A DNA stretch of 64,000 bases. Origin: Erythrobacteraceae bacterium. Its GTDB lineage: Bacteria > Pseudomonadota > Alphaproteobacteria > Sphingomonadales > Sphingomonadaceae. Each line of letters starts with the position of its first letter. Position 1 is the stretch's first letter. Below are positions 1 through 9,017 of this stretch, in pieces. The stretch covers positions 1 to 64,000 of the forward strand of contig JAHEAX010000002.1 in assembly GCA_024642525.1 (NCBI GenBank), written 5' to 3'. Under the pieces are notes generated by a model that had not been told where the DNA came from, ran no database searches, and saw only the letters and a list, made by a program, of their open reading frames with translations. The position numbers and the translations under genes were made by a program.

Positions 1-221
1 AGGATGTGATGGAGCAATATCAGCTGCGCTATATTTCGCGGGCAGATCAGAAAGACCGCACCGCGACCACGCGGATCGCCATCAAGTCGTTCAACAAGCT
101 GATTGACCTGATCGAGGCGGGCGACCCTGATGCGGCAGAGCGGCACTGGTGCCTGCACCTGGCCAATTCGAACAAGCAATGGGCCACCGACAAGACCCTT
201 CGCGAAATTCTGGCAGACTGA
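1..221 (+). CDS. GntR-family regulator, C-terminal FCD domain fragment (5' end outside window)
   Basis: The reading frame is already open at the window edge, so the GTG at position 6 is probably internal and only the 3' end of the gene is seen. The visible residues end in a helix of the type AIKSFNKLIDLIEAGDPDAAE followed by a histidine-containing RHWCLHL segment. This resembles the last helices of the FCD ligand-binding domain of FadR/GntR regulators (family pattern: ...A(I/L)xxGDxxAAExxxxxHL). The gene lies 42 bp upstream of, and on the same strand as, an SDR oxidoreductase, so it may belong to the same catabolic locus. The N-terminal winged helix is not in the window, so the assignment rests on the C-terminus alone. 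Confidence 0.55.
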   Translation, partial: DVMEQYQLRYISRADQKDRTATTRIAIKSFNKLIDLIEAGDPDAAERHWCLHLANSNKQWATDKTLREILAD

Positions 222-263
222 TCGCTGCTGAACGCGCCGCCTGAAATCTAAGGAGGAACGCCA

Positions 264-1028
264 ATGAAACCCGATCTTGCCAGCCGCACTGTCATGCTGA
301 GCGGGGCATCGTCCGGCATCGGTGAACATCTGGCGGAGGTTCTGGCCCATGCGGGTGCCAATGTCGTGCTCGGCGCGCGGCGGACAGACCGGACAGAAGC
401 GCTTGCAAAGCGTATTCAGGCTGGCGGCGGCAAGGCCCTGGCGGTTCGGCTGGATGTGACGGACGAAGCATCGGTGATCGCTGCCTATGATGCGGCTGAA
501 AGCGCCTTTGGCATGGTGGACACGGTAATTGCCAATGCGGGCATTTCATCTGCTGGCCGCGCGACCGATGTGACTGAAGCCGGCCTGCGGGCTGTGCTCG
601 ATACCAACCTGCTCGGCGTTTACCTGCTTGCCCGAGAAGGCGCGAAGCGAATGATCGCAGGCGATATCCGCCAGACCCAAGCAGGGCGCGTCGTCCTGAT
701 TGGCTCGATCACGGCGGAGATGACTGCGCAGGGGGACGCCGCCTACGCCGCCAGCAAGGCGGCAGTGGCACATCTTGGCCGTCAGTTCGCGCGCGAATGG
801 GTGCGGCAGGGCATCAACGTCAACACCATCCAGCCCGGCTATATCCGCACCGAGATTTCCGGCGACTGGTTCGACACCGAGGGCGGCGCGCGGCAGATTG
901 GCAGCTGGCACCGCAAGCGGCTGATGGATATCGATGCGCTGGACGATGTGACGCTTTATCTATGTTCGGATGCCGCGCGCTATGTCACCGGTTCCACCAT
1001 CACCATCGATGACGGCCAATCGCTGTAG
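264..1028 (+). CDS. SDR-family NAD(P)-dependent oxidoreductase
   Basis: Protein of 254 aa, the normal length for a classical short-chain dehydrogenase. The nucleotide-binding motif GASSGIG lies at about residues 14-20, the structural NAG motif (IANAGIS) near 92-96, the catalytic serine in LIGSIT near 148, and the catalytic YxxxK as YAASK near 161-165. The C-terminus has the usual Y-V-T-G-S-x-I-x-I-D-D-G end. A strong ribosome-binding site AAGGAGG sits 8 bp before the ATG, which fixes the start. It is expected to be a soluble cytoplasmic enzyme using NAD(P)H on a small alcohol or ketone. The substrate cannot be read from the sequence. Co-orientation with a GntR-type regulator suggests a catabolic role. 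Confidence 0.9.
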   Translation: MKPDLASRTVMLSGASSGIGEHLAEVLAHAGANVVLGARRTDRTEALAKRIQAGGGKALAVRLDVTDEASVIAAYDAAESAFGMVDTVIANAGISSAGRATDVTEAGLRAVLDTNLLGVYLLAREGAKRMIAGDIRQTQAGRVVLIGSITAEMTAQGDAAYAASKAAVAHLGRQFAREWVRQGINVNTIQPGYIRTEISGDWFDTEGGARQIGSWHRKRLMDIDALDDVTLYLCSDAARYVTGSTITIDDGQSL

Positions 1029-1093
1029 CCGCGAGCATCCAGCCCTGAGGCCAGAACGATGCAAATCACCAAATTAGTGCCGGGGCTGACGAA

Positions 1094-1169
1094 TGGTGGG
1101 CGCTGACGGGCTCGAACCGCCGACCCTCTCGGTGTAAACGAGATGCTCTACCAACTGAGCTAAGCGCCC
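1094..1169 (-). tRNA. tRNA-Val (anticodon TAC)
   Basis: On the minus strand the 76-nt segment reads GGGCGCTTAGCTCAGTTGG... and ends GTCAGCGCCCACCA. The 7-bp acceptor stem GGGCGCT/AGCGCCC closes, the D-arm begins GCTCAGTTGG, and the anticodon stem CTCGT/ACGAG carries the loop TTTACAC with anticodon TAC. The T-arm contains GGTTCGAACC, and the CCA is encoded. TAC reads GUA and related valine codons. The gene stands alone between an SDR and a divergent asparaginase gene. Confidence 0.96.
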
Positions 1170-1261
1170 AAACTTTGCGTTCGGAAAGGCGCTAATAGCG
1201 TCCGAAATTTCAAAAGCAATTGGTATTGGTGAAAATCGTGCCGGATCGCTACGGCAAGTGC

Positions 1262-2242
1262 ATGACGGACACGCATATCGAAGTTTTTGCCACTGGGGGC
1301 ACCATCGCAGGCATGGCCGGGTCGGCGACAAGGCGGGATTATCGCCCGGGACAGATCGGTATCGACGATCTGCTGGCGGGAATGGCTGCGCTGGGCCTGC
1401 CTGCCAAGCTGGTGGGCCACCAGTTTGCGAACATCGGATCGGAAGACATCGGGCCGGAATTGTGGCGCAAATTGCATGAAGCGGCTGCCCAAAGGATGGG
1501 CGATTCGGCGTGTCAGGGCATCATCATCACCCATGGCACCGATACGGCAGAAGAAACCGCCTTCCTGTTCGACCAGACTTTGCCGACCACAAAGCCGGTT
1601 GTGCTGGTGGGCGCAATGCGTCCGGCTGATGCTGTTGGCAGCGATGGAATGCGCAATTTTGCCAATGCAGTGCGCGTAGCCAGTGACCCGGAAGCGGCGG
1701 GGCGCGGCGTATTGCTGGTGATGAGCGACCATATCTTTGCCGCACGCGATGCCCGCAAGGCGCGGACCGAGGGCGCAAATGCATTTCGTGGTTTTCCGCG
1801 CGGGCCGGTTGGCCATGTTACCCCTGCATCGCTGGAATGGTTCGGGCCGCCATGGCGCGTGGATGAACCGGCACGTTTCGAATTTCACGAGAATATGCCG
1901 AAAGTCTCCATCCTTTACGCCTATGCCGGAATGTCGGCTGAAAACGTGGTGCAGGCGCTGGAAGGCGGGGCAAAAGGCCTTGTGCTGGCCGGGTTTGGCC
2001 ATGGTAATGCATCAGGGGGCATCCGGGCAGCGCTGGCAGATGCTGTGGCTGCAGGGGTGCCCGTTGTGCGGGCATCACGCGTGGATGAAGGGTTGGTGGA
2101 CCGCGAACCTGATGATGATGCCCATGGCTTTATTGCCGCCCGCGCCCTGGGGCCGCCCAAGGCGCGGATATTGCTGCAACTGCTGCTCGCAAACGGGATC
2201 AACGACCCCGTCCGCGCGCAACAGGCGTTTGACCGGCGTTAA
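1262..2242 (+). CDS. Asparaginase (L-asparaginase type I/II family)
   Basis: Protein of 326 aa. The N-terminal motif TGGTIAG (about residues 10-16) contains the nucleophilic threonine of the family. A second catalytic block ITHGTDTAEETAF (near 90) supplies the Thr-Asp pair. GAMRPADAVGSDGMRN near 115-130 matches the family block VGAMRP. The ATG at 1262 is preferred over the longer TTG/GTG frame because the family begins only a few residues before the TGGT strand. No signal peptide is visible, so the enzyme should be cytoplasmic and convert L-asparagine to aspartate plus ammonia, possibly with a preference for another N-substituted amide. The 3' end overlaps the convergent dehydrogenase gene by 4 bp. 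Confidence 0.88.
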   Translation: MTDTHIEVFATGGTIAGMAGSATRRDYRPGQIGIDDLLAGMAALGLPAKLVGHQFANIGSEDIGPELWRKLHEAAAQRMGDSACQGIIITHGTDTAEETAFLFDQTLPTTKPVVLVGAMRPADAVGSDGMRNFANAVRVASDPEAAGRGVLLVMSDHIFAARDARKARTEGANAFRGFPRGPVGHVTPASLEWFGPPWRVDEPARFEFHENMPKVSILYAYAGMSAENVVQALEGGAKGLVLAGFGHGNASGGIRAALADAVAAGVPVVRASRVDEGLVDREPDDDAHGFIAARALGPPKARILLQLLLANGINDPVRAQQAFDRR

Positions 2243-3345
2243 GGCGTTACGAGATATTTCTCGCCCGTGTGCATGGCACGGTAATCGGTTGCCGCTTCCT
2301 TGGTCAGCATTTCTTCCAGCGATACCTTCGCCTTGTAGCTGCTGGCAAATGTCGTCGTCAGATTATCCAACACGCGCTTGCGCATACGGACCATAGTTTC
2401 CATCCCTGCGTTGGCGAGGAATGGGGTCAGCAACCAACCTGACAGCGTGAAGCCGAAGCCGTAAGACGGCGTAAGGATGGTCGGCCCGAGGTCGAGGCGG
2501 CCATAGATATACATCTTCTTCTGCTGGTTCGAACCGTAGCGATTATAGTCGGTCATCTTGCTGACGGCGACTTGTTCCATCGCCTTGAAGACTGTGTCCA
2601 CCATGGTGCCGCCGCCAATCGGATCGAAACCGAAGAAAGCGTCGGTTTCATCAATTGCACTGCGCAATTGGTGCATGAAATCATCATCCGACGAATTCAC
2701 GACATATTTCGCGCCGATGCCCTTGAGCAGATCGACCTGTTCCTGCTTGCGGACGATATTGATCAGTTCAAGCCCGTCTTCCTGGCAGATTTTGTTGAGC
2801 ATCTGGCCAAGGTTGGATGCAGCAGCCAGATGTACGATGGCTTTCTGGCCTTCCATCCGTGCGGTTTCGGCGAAGCCCAGCGCTGTCATCGGATTGACGA
2901 AGGCAGATGCGCCGTCTTCACATGAAACATCACCCAGCGGCAGGCACATGGCTGCTTCTGCGATGGCATATTGCGAAAATGCATTGCCCGGAACGCAGGC
3001 AACGCGCTGGCCGACCAGTGCCTGCGCCATTTCGCTGTCACCTGCCGCGATGACGGTGCCTGCACCTTCGTTGCCAACCGGCAGGCGCTGGCCGTGACGA
3101 CCCTTTGCTCCGCTGGCGAATGGTTCGGGCATTTTTGCCACGATCTTGCCGGGCGAATATTGCGCATTTTCAAGGTCAGCCGGGCCAAACAGCAAGGCAA
3201 GATCGGACGGGTTGATGGGCGCAGCTTCCATGCGGACCAGAACCTGTGTCGGCTTGGGATCGGGGAAGGTGCTTTCCGCAACTTCCACCGTCAGAGTGCC
3301 GTCAGCTTCCAGCGTTGTGAAAATCTGTTTTCCGGTAGTGCTCAT
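2239..3345 (-). CDS. Zinc-independent MDR-superfamily dehydrogenase/quinone oxidoreductase-like protein
   Basis: Protein of 368 aa starting [12 protein letters not shown]. The N-terminal half is a GroES-like MDR fold: VLVRMEAAPINPSDLALL, then NEGAGTVIAAGD and a GQRVACV strand. The C-terminal half is a Rossmann domain (AIVHLAAASNLGQM...GAKYVVNSSDDDF). The structural and catalytic zinc cysteine clusters of alcohol dehydrogenases are absent, which is typical of the quinone-reductase/enoyl-reductase branch. The ATG overlaps the truA stop codon by one base (TGATG), so it is probably translated by coupling as the last gene of fmt-truA-MDR. The substrate is unknown. The ORF-track start at 3633 lies inside truA and is rejected. 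Confidence 0.83.
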   Translation of the reverse strand: MSTTGKQIFTTLEADGTLTVEVAESTFPDPKPTQVLVRMEAAPINPSDLALLFGPADLENAQYSPGKIVAKMPEPFASGAKGRHGQRLPVGNEGAGTVIAAGDSEMAQALVGQRVACVPGNAFSQYAIAEAAMCLPLGDVSCEDGASAFVNPMTALGFAETARMEGQKAIVHLAAASNLGQMLNKICQEDGLELINIVRKQEQVDLLKGIGAKYVVNSSDDDFMHQLRSAIDETDAFFGFDPIGGGTMVDTVFKAMEQVAVSKMTDYNRYGSNQQKKMYIYGRLDLGPTILTPSYGFGFTLSGWLLTPFLANAGMETMVRMRKRVLDNLTTTFASSYKAKVSLEEMLTKEAATDYRAMHTGEKYLVTP

Positions 3346-4115
3346 CAAATGTGCTCCTGCATTGTGTCTTGTTCTTCGGGATAATCGGCATGGACGAAGT
3401 AGAGCCCATGGGGCGGGGCGTTCAAGCCCAATTCCTGCCTGTCGCGCGCTTGCAGCGCATCGGCAATCCGGTTTTCTTCCCACCGGCCCATGCCAACCAG
3501 TGCAAGACACCCTACCATGGATCGAACCTGGTGATGCAAGAAACTGCGGGCAGCGGTTTCCACCAGCACCCATTCGCCTTCGCGGCGGATGTCCAGCCGG
3601 TCCAGCGTCTTGACCGGACTTTCCGACTGGCAATGGACCGAGCGGAAAGTGGTGAAATCGTGCAAGCCCACCAGCGATCGTGCGGCGCGCTGCATCGCAT
3701 CTGCGTCCAGGTCTGGCCGGATATGCCAGGCCCGCTTCTTGTCGAGCGTAAGCGGAGCGCGGCGGTTGAGTATCTTGTAGATGTAACTGCGCCCGATGCA
3801 GGAAAAACGGGCATGCCAGTCATCAGGTTTGATCTCGCAGCGGGTCACGGCGATTGGCGCAGGACGCAATTTTGCGTTCAATGCCTCTGCCAGTCGGAAC
3901 GGGGATATATCCTTGGCAATGTCGACATGGCTGCGCATCGCCAGCGCGTGAACGCCGGAATCCGTACGCCCCGCTGAATGGAGTATCGCTTCCTCGCCCG
4001 TCACATCGAAAATCGCCTGTTCCAGCGATTGCTGGATAGTTGACCCATGTTTCTGGCGTTGCAGGCCCTGAAAGGGCGTGCCGTCAAATTCGAGAGTAAG
4101 CGAAAATCGGGTCAC
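3345..4115 (-). CDS. truA: tRNA pseudouridine(38-40) synthase TruA
   Basis: Protein of 256 aa. The start is taken as the GTG at 4115 because the family begins (M)[20 protein letters not shown], and this GTG overlaps the fmt stop codon (GTGA, 4 bp). The catalytic aspartate lies in the diagnostic [10 protein letters not shown] motif at about residue 50. The C-terminal block [12 protein letters not shown] also fits TruA. The enzyme isomerises uridines 38-40 in the anticodon arm of many tRNAs. The gene sits between fmt and an MDR dehydrogenase on the minus strand with overlapping junctions, consistent with one transcript. The neighbourhood groups it with other translation genes (fmt, def nearby). 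Confidence 0.96.
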   Translation of the reverse strand: MTRFSLTLEFDGTPFQGLQRQKHGSTIQQSLEQAIFDVTGEEAILHSAGRTDSGVHALAMRSHVDIAKDISPFRLAEALNAKLRPAPIAVTRCEIKPDDWHARFSCIGRSYIYKILNRRAPLTLDKKRAWHIRPDLDADAMQRAARSLVGLHDFTTFRSVHCQSESPVKTLDRLDIRREGEWVLVETAARSFLHHQVRSMVGCLALVGMGRWEENRIADALQARDRQELGLNAPPHGLYFVHADYPEEQDTMQEHI

Positions 4116-5017
4116 CCCAGCTTCGTCCCGCAGGGGACGGTTCGGCCGCGCAGGAAAGCGCCCAGTTCCATCACCGGCTTGCCTGCCCGCTGAATACTGA
4201 CCGGGCGCAGTGCCTGCTGACCGCAAGCAATCGTCATGGCATCGTCAATCGTGGCGCCAGCCTCGCCCGAACCTTCGACCACTTCGGCTTTCAGCAGCTT
4301 GATCCGCTCCCCATCCAGATCGAACCATGCGCCGGGGAAGGGGGCAAAGGCGCGAACCTGCCGTTCGATTTCTTCGGCGCTGTGCGCAAAGTCGATTTTG
4401 GCCTCGGCCTTGTCGATCTTGGGGGCGTAGCTTGCCTCGGCATCATCCTGCGCAACAGCTTGCAGCATCGGTAGGTCGATAAGGGTGCCGACCATCAATT
4501 GCGCGCCCAGTTCGGCCAGTTCCTCGGTGAGTTCGCCAGCGGTCTTGTCCTCGATCGGGGTGCGAAGGGTTGCCAGCATCGGGCCGGTATCTAGCCCGGC
4601 TTCCATTTGCATTATGGTGATGCCGGTCACCTTGTCGCCTGCAAGGATGGATCGTTGTATCGGCGCGGCGCCGCGCCAGTGGGGCAGCAGCGATGCATGG
4701 ACGTTGAGGCAGCCGTGACGCGGCATATCCAGCACTGCTTGCGGTAATATCATGCCATAGGCCGCCACGACTGCGAGGTCGGCATCGAGCGCGGCAAACG
4801 CTGCTTGCGCCTCTGCATCCTTCAGCGAAGCGGGGCTGCGCACTTCGATGCCTCGAATCTCCGCCTCGATCTGGACTGGCGAAGGTTGCAGTTTCTTGCC
4901 CCTGCCCGCGCGGCGGGGCGGCTGGGTGTAGGCAGCGACGATAGTGTGATTGGCCTCGTCCAGCGCGGCCAGTGTCGGCACGGCGAATTCGGGCGTTCCC
5001 ATGAAAATGATGCGCAT
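4112..5017 (-). CDS. fmt: Methionyl-tRNA formyltransferase
   Basis: Protein of 301 aa beginning [16 protein letters not shown], the standard Fmt N-terminus. The catalytic and folate-binding block is visible as [20 protein letters not shown] (about residues 103-122), followed by [17 protein letters not shown]. The C-terminal OB-like domain contains [16 protein letters not shown]. The enzyme formylates initiator Met-tRNA using 10-formyl-THF. It is transcribed divergently from recR, with 53 bp between the start codons. The peptide deformylase gene that removes the formyl group lies only 0.7 kb away on the opposite strand, whereas in many bacteria def and fmt form one operon. Confidence 0.97.
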   Translation of the reverse strand: MRIIFMGTPEFAVPTLAALDEANHTIVAAYTQPPRRAGRGKKLQPSPVQIEAEIRGIEVRSPASLKDAEAQAAFAALDADLAVVAAYGMILPQAVLDMPRHGCLNVHASLLPHWRGAAPIQRSILAGDKVTGITIMQMEAGLDTGPMLATLRTPIEDKTAGELTEELAELGAQLMVGTLIDLPMLQAVAQDDAEASYAPKIDKAEAKIDFAHSAEEIERQVRAFAPFPGAWFDLDGERIKLLKAEVVEGSGEAGATIDDAMTIACGQQALRPVSIQRAGKPVMELGAFLRGRTVPCGTKLG

Positions 5018-5070
5018 GACCCGCTAGGTCGGACTTCCTATTGCGCGGCGCAAGCCCTATCTTTCATTCC

Positions 5071-5667
5071 ATGGCATCCCAAGAGATCGAGACACTGGCA
5101 TCGGCGCTTGCGCGGCTTCCCGGATTAGGGCCGCGTTCTGCGCGCCGTGCAGTGCTTTGGCTGGTTAAACGGCGCGAAACAGCGCTGGTCCAATTACTGG
5201 ATGCGCTGACACAGGTTCGTGACAGGCTGGTGGAATGCGAAACCTGCGGCAATGTCGATACGATGAACCCGTGCGGAATCTGTTCCGATCCGCGCCGTGA
5301 CCAGACTTCCATCTGCGTGGTGGAAGACGTGGCCGACCTGTGGGCGCTGGACCGGGCGAAGCTGTTCACTGGCCGCTATCACGTGCTGGGCGGCAAATTG
5401 TCCGCCATGGACGGGGTGCGGCCTGAGGACCTTAATATCGGTGCATTGCTCGACCGGGCGGCCCAAGGCGGCATCGACGAGATCGTGCTCGCCATGAATG
5501 CGACGTTGGAAGGGCAGACGACAGCCCATTACCTTGCCGAACGGCTGGAACGTTATCCGGTGCGCATCACCCGGCTGGCACATGGCCTGCCGGTGGGGGG
5601 CGAGCTTGATTATCTGGATGAAGGCACGCTGGCGCAGGCATTGCGCGCCAGAAAGCCGATGATCTGA
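5071..5667 (+). CDS. recR: Recombination mediator protein RecR
   Basis: Protein of 198 aa from the ATG at 5071 ([20 protein letters not shown]), the usual RecR length; the upstream in-frame start is not supported by family alignment. An N-terminal helix-hairpin-helix ([13 protein letters not shown]) is followed by a C4 zinc finger [16 protein letters not shown] at about residues 57-72. A Toprim domain follows, with [13 protein letters not shown] and [19 protein letters not shown]. RecR acts with RecF/RecO to load RecA on gapped DNA. No dnaX or YbaB gene is adjacent, unlike the most common recR context. It is co-oriented with def downstream. Confidence 0.96.
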   Translation: MASQEIETLASALARLPGLGPRSARRAVLWLVKRRETALVQLLDALTQVRDRLVECETCGNVDTMNPCGICSDPRRDQTSICVVEDVADLWALDRAKLFTGRYHVLGGKLSAMDGVRPEDLNIGALLDRAAQGGIDEIVLAMNATLEGQTTAHYLAERLERYPVRITRLAHGLPVGGELDYLDEGTLAQALRARKPMI

Positions 5668-5730
5668 CCGCTTGCCGAATGACCTGCCAATGGCATTGCG
5701 AAATTGGCAGACGCGCACTATCTGGCACCT

Positions 5731-6300
5731 ATGGCTATCCGTGAAATCCTAGAAGTGCCGGACCCCCGGCTAAAAACCGTGTCGACGCCGGTCGAAAAGT
5801 TCGATGACGAACTCAAGACCCTGGTCGAAGACATGTTCGAAACAATGTATGATGCGCCAGGCATCGGCCTTGCGGCCATTCAGGTGGGCGTACCCTTGCG
5901 CGTGCTGGTAATCGACCTTCAGCCGGACGATCCCGATGCCGAACCGGAAGTATGTACCGCGCATGGCGGCCACCATCACACGCATCAGCCGACGCTGAAA
6001 GAACCGCGGGTTTTCATCAATCCGGAAATTCTCGACCCGGCAGAAGAACTGGCCACATACCAGGAAGGCTGCCTGTCGGTGCCGGATATCTATGCCGATG
6101 TCGATCGGCCGGCCACGTGCCGCGTGCGTTATCAGGACCTCGACGGCAAGTTGCATGAAGAAGATCTTGATGGCTTGATGGCGACGTGCATCCAGCACGA
6201 GATGGACCACCTTGAAGGCATACTGTTCATCGACCATCTCAGCAAATTGAAGCGCGGAATGGCGCTTAAGAAGCTGGACAAGATGCGCAAGGCCGCCTGA
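5731..6300 (+). CDS. def: Peptide deformylase
   Basis: Protein of 189 aa from the ATG at 5731 (MAIREILEVPDPRLKTV). All three deformylase motifs are present: GIGLAAIQVG (about 46-55), EGCLSVP (about 112) and QHEMDHLEG (about 155-163). They supply the metal ligands Cys, His, His and the catalytic Glu. It removes the formyl group from nascent N-termini. Unusually, the loop between motifs 1 and 2 carries a Cys/His-rich insert, VCTAHGGHHHTHQPT, not expected in the minimal enzyme. The gene follows recR by 63 bp and is closed by a strong intrinsic terminator. Confidence 0.96.
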   Translation: MAIREILEVPDPRLKTVSTPVEKFDDELKTLVEDMFETMYDAPGIGLAAIQVGVPLRVLVIDLQPDDPDAEPEVCTAHGGHHHTHQPTLKEPRVFINPEILDPAEELATYQEGCLSVPDIYADVDRPATCRVRYQDLDGKLHEEDLDGLMATCIQHEMDHLEGILFIDHLSKLKRGMALKKLDKMRKAA

Positions 6301-6323
6301 CCGGTCTTGACCTGCCCAACAAG

Positions 6324-6348
6324 AACCCCGGCCACTGGCCGGGGTTTT
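6324..6348 (+). terminator. Rho-independent terminator after def
   Basis: A perfect 10-bp stem AACCCCGGCC/GGCCGGGGTT with a 3-nt ACT loop runs directly into TTTT. It lies 23 bp after the def stop codon. Because its A/T ends are symmetrical it may also act on transcripts from the convergent copper-binding gene. Confidence 0.9.
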
Positions 6349-6352
6349 CGTT

Positions 6353-6751
6353 TCAGCCGTTGCGGTTCATCACTTCAAGCGCGCGGCGGCAATCATCCGC
6401 ACATTCCTGGCACATCTGGGCGCAGCGCTGGCAATGCGGATTGTCATGCCTGGAACATTCGCCTTCGCAGGCGACGCACGCCTCGATGCAGGTTTCCAGC
6501 ATGGCCTTGAGAACCGCGACATTGCCTGCCGTACGCCGTGTGGCCACGCGATAGGTCGCAGTGCAAATGTCCGAACAGTCGGAACATACGCGGATGCATT
6601 CGGCCATGGCCATCGCCTCGGCACTGCAGGCATCTGCGCAGCTGTTGCAAATGGCCGCACAATACATGGCATGCTTGACCGCTTCGGCCAGTTCTTCGTT
6701 GAAGTTGGCACCGACTTGGGGATGGTCGGCAATCATTTCCTTGATCGACAT
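6353..6751 (-). CDS. Four-helix-bundle copper-storage-like protein (DUF326/Csp3 type)
   Basis: Protein of 132 aa with about 20 cysteines arranged as CxxxC and CxxC pairs along predicted helices: CAAICNSCADAC, CIRVCSDCSDIC, CIEACVACEGEC, CQRCAQMCQECADDC. This is the signature of DUF326 proteins and of the Csp copper-storage proteins, in which Cys-lined four-helix bundles hold many Cu(I) ions. No signal peptide or Tat motif is present, so it would be a cytosolic Csp3-like member. An upstream divergent gene, rmuC, is unrelated. No copper ATPase or CopZ/CueR gene is in the window. Metal binding is inferred from the family. Confidence 0.87.
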   Translation of the reverse strand: MSIKEMIADHPQVGANFNEELAEAVKHAMYCAAICNSCADACSAEAMAMAECIRVCSDCSDICTATYRVATRRTAGNVAVLKAMLETCIEACVACEGECSRHDNPHCQRCAQMCQECADDCRRALEVMNRNG

Positions 6752-6866
6752 GGAACTTCCTATTTTTGCTGGGTTTCACCTATCAAGCGAGCCAGCCTTG
6801 CGGTTGTTCCACAATAATCGGGAAACCCCTCTTCCCGACCACGCCTGTTCCAGCTATGTTCCATTT

Positions 6867-8288
6867 ATGGATATCATAGCACTTATCGTTGGAATTGTTG
6901 CTCTTATCATTGGCGCGGCGGCTGGCTGGCTTGCCGGATCACGGCCTGTGGCGGATTGGAAAACGCGCCATGCGGAACGCGATGCAGAGGCGAAAGACCT
7001 GTCTGAAAAACTGTCGCGCATGGCGCCGGAACTGGCGACGATGAGCGACCGCGCAGCCCGCGCAGATGGCCTTGCAGCGCAGCTCGATAGTGCCCGTGCT
7101 GATAAGGAAGGCCTTGCAGCCGAACTGGCGACATTGAAGGCCAATGCCGCCAATTTCGAAGAGCAGAAACGTCTGTTGGTCGAAGCCAAGGAAGCCATGC
7201 TCAAGGAATTCAAGCTGACTGGGTCCGATGTGCTTGGCCGCGCGCAGGAAGAATTCCTCAAAAATGCCAGCGAACGTTTCGGAAATTCGGAAAAGACTAA
7301 CAAGGAAGCGGTCGCAGCCTTGCTCGAACCGGTGAACCAGCGCCTCAAATCCTATGAAGACCAGGTCACCAACCTTGAAAAGCAGCGGGTCGAGGCGTTC
7401 GGCGGCCTGCGCGACCAGATCGAACAGATGCGTCTGGGGCAGGAAGAAGTCCGGCGCGAGGCGCAGCGGCTTGGCAATTCGCTCACCAATGCACCAAAGG
7501 CGCGGGGCCGCTGGGGTGAACGCGCGCTTCAGAACGTGCTGGAGCAATGCGGCCTGTCTCAGCATACCGATTTCAATCTCGAACAGTCAGTCGATACGGC
7601 AGATGGCCGCCTGCGCCCCGATGCCATCGTCAATGTGCCGGGCCAGAAGAAACTGGTGATCGATGCCAAGGTTTCGCTCAACGCCTATCAGGAGGCGTTC
7701 GAGGCGGACGATGATGATGTGCGCAAGGCAGCATTGGTGGCCCACGCCAAATCCATGCGCAGCCATGTGCAAACGCTCGGTGCCAAAAGCTACCAGAGCC
7801 AGTTCGAAGACGCACCCGACTATGTGGTGATGTTCGTGCCGGGCGAACATTTCGTCGCAGCCGCGCTGGAAACAGACCCTGAACTGTGGGACTTTGCCTT
7901 CAAGAACGGTGTGTTGCTGGCCACACCGACCAATCTGGTGGCGATTGCCCGCACGGTGGCGCAAGTCTGGCGGCAGGACCAGCTGGCTGATGAAGCCCGC
8001 GAAATCGGCCGCATGGGCAGCGAGCTATACGATCGTCTCCGCACAGCCTCGGAACATCTGAAAAGAATGGGGTCCGGGCTTGAAAGCGCCGTCGGCAATT
8101 ACAACAAGTTTGTCGGCAGCTTTGAACGCAATGTGCTCACCTCGGGCAAGCGCCTGGCGGAAAAAGGTATTGAAATCGGCAAGAAGGAAATCGAGGAAGT
8201 GCCGCTGGTCGAAAGCTTACCACGCTACACTTCTGCCGATGTCACGGAACAGGCCGCACTGCCATCTGTTGATGATACGCAAACATAA
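6867..8288 (+). CDS. rmuC: DNA recombination protein RmuC
   Basis: Protein of 473 aa beginning MDIIALIVGIVALIIGAAAGWLAG, a single N-terminal membrane anchor that fixes the start at 6867; the longer ORF-track frame runs back into the antisense of the copper gene. A long coiled-coil region (about 40-190, rich in Ala/Glu/Leu/Lys) precedes the RmuC nuclease-like core. That core contains PKARGRWGERALQNVLEQCG, KKLVIDAKVSLNAY and YVVMFVPGEHFVAAAL. RmuC limits inversion between short inverted repeats in E. coli and is predicted to be a PD-(D/E)XK-related nuclease; the D...DAK motif is visible. It is followed after 15 bp by a lipoprotein gene. Confidence 0.94.
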   Translation: MDIIALIVGIVALIIGAAAGWLAGSRPVADWKTRHAERDAEAKDLSEKLSRMAPELATMSDRAARADGLAAQLDSARADKEGLAAELATLKANAANFEEQKRLLVEAKEAMLKEFKLTGSDVLGRAQEEFLKNASERFGNSEKTNKEAVAALLEPVNQRLKSYEDQVTNLEKQRVEAFGGLRDQIEQMRLGQEEVRREAQRLGNSLTNAPKARGRWGERALQNVLEQCGLSQHTDFNLEQSVDTADGRLRPDAIVNVPGQKKLVIDAKVSLNAYQEAFEADDDDVRKAALVAHAKSMRSHVQTLGAKSYQSQFEDAPDYVVMFVPGEHFVAAALETDPELWDFAFKNGVLLATPTNLVAIARTVAQVWRQDQLADEAREIGRMGSELYDRLRTASEHLKRMGSGLESAVGNYNKFVGSFERNVLTSGKRLAEKGIEIGKKEIEEVPLVESLPRYTSADVTEQAALPSVDDTQT

Positions 8289-8303
8289 TGGTCGGAGTTG
8301 GAA

Positions 8304-9017
8304 ATGCGGTATTCAATCGGTGCAGTCCTCCTGTTGTTGTCCCTTGCTGGCTGCAAACGGGACGAAGCGCCAGCCGACAAGATCAAGGATGCCGCTGAAG
8401 AACTGGTCGAAAGCGTCGACGGCAATGGTCCGGCCATGCTGCAGGAAGGGCTTTATGCCCCGCGCGATGAATGCACGTCGATTGCCGGCGCCAGCGCTTT
8501 CCGCGAACGGCTGGCAAGCGTAGTCGAAGCGCGCGATATTGATGGCCTCGTCGCCTTGGCGGCAAATGATGTCCAGCTTGATTTTGGCGGCGGGTCAGGC
8601 GCGCAGGAATTGCGCAAGCGGCTTGCCGACAAGGACTGGAAGCTGTGGGACGAACTCGACACGCTCCTTACACTGGGCTGTGCTGCCAACGATCAGGGCG
8701 GCATTACTCTGCCTTGGTATTTCAACCAGAAGATTGAAAAGATTGATCCGATGATGGGGATGATCGTGATGGGGCAGGATGTGCCTCTACGCGCCGGTCC
8801 GGGCGACAAAGACAAGCCCGTGCGGATGCTATCATGGGATGCAGTAGAACTGGCCGCTGGCTTGCAGCCGGACAAGCCCTACCAGAATGTGAAACTGCCC
8901 GATGGCACCCTTGGCTTTGTAGAAACCTCGAAATTGCGCAGCCTGATCGCCTATCGGATGATTGCGTCGAGCCGTGATGGCGACTGGCGCTTCACGACGC
9001 TGATTGCGGGGGATTGA
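8304..9017 (+). CDS. Lipoprotein with C-terminal SH3-like domain
   Basis: Protein of 237 aa from the ATG at 8304. A TTG two codons earlier is possible but less likely. The N-terminus is a lipoprotein signal, MRYSIGAVLLLLSLAGC, with lipobox LAGC at about 14-17. The last third contains GQDVPLRAGPGDKDKPVRMLSWDAVEL, a bacterial SH3-like repeat of the kind that binds cell-wall or surface ligands. The middle portion (EARDIDGLVALAANDVQLDFGGG) resembles the NTF2/DUF4440-like 'conditional' domains of secreted proteins, but only weakly. It is co-oriented with rmuC. Function is unknown. The 3' end overlaps the remnant META gene on the other strand. Confidence 0.8.
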   Translation: MRYSIGAVLLLLSLAGCKRDEAPADKIKDAAEELVESVDGNGPAMLQEGLYAPRDECTSIAGASAFRERLASVVEARDIDGLVALAANDVQLDFGGGSGAQELRKRLADKDWKLWDELDTLLTLGCAANDQGGITLPWYFNQKIEKIDPMMGMIVMGQDVPLRAGPGDKDKPVRMLSWDAVELAAGLQPDKPYQNVKLPDGTLGFVETSKLRSLIAYRMIASSRDGDWRFTTLIAGD

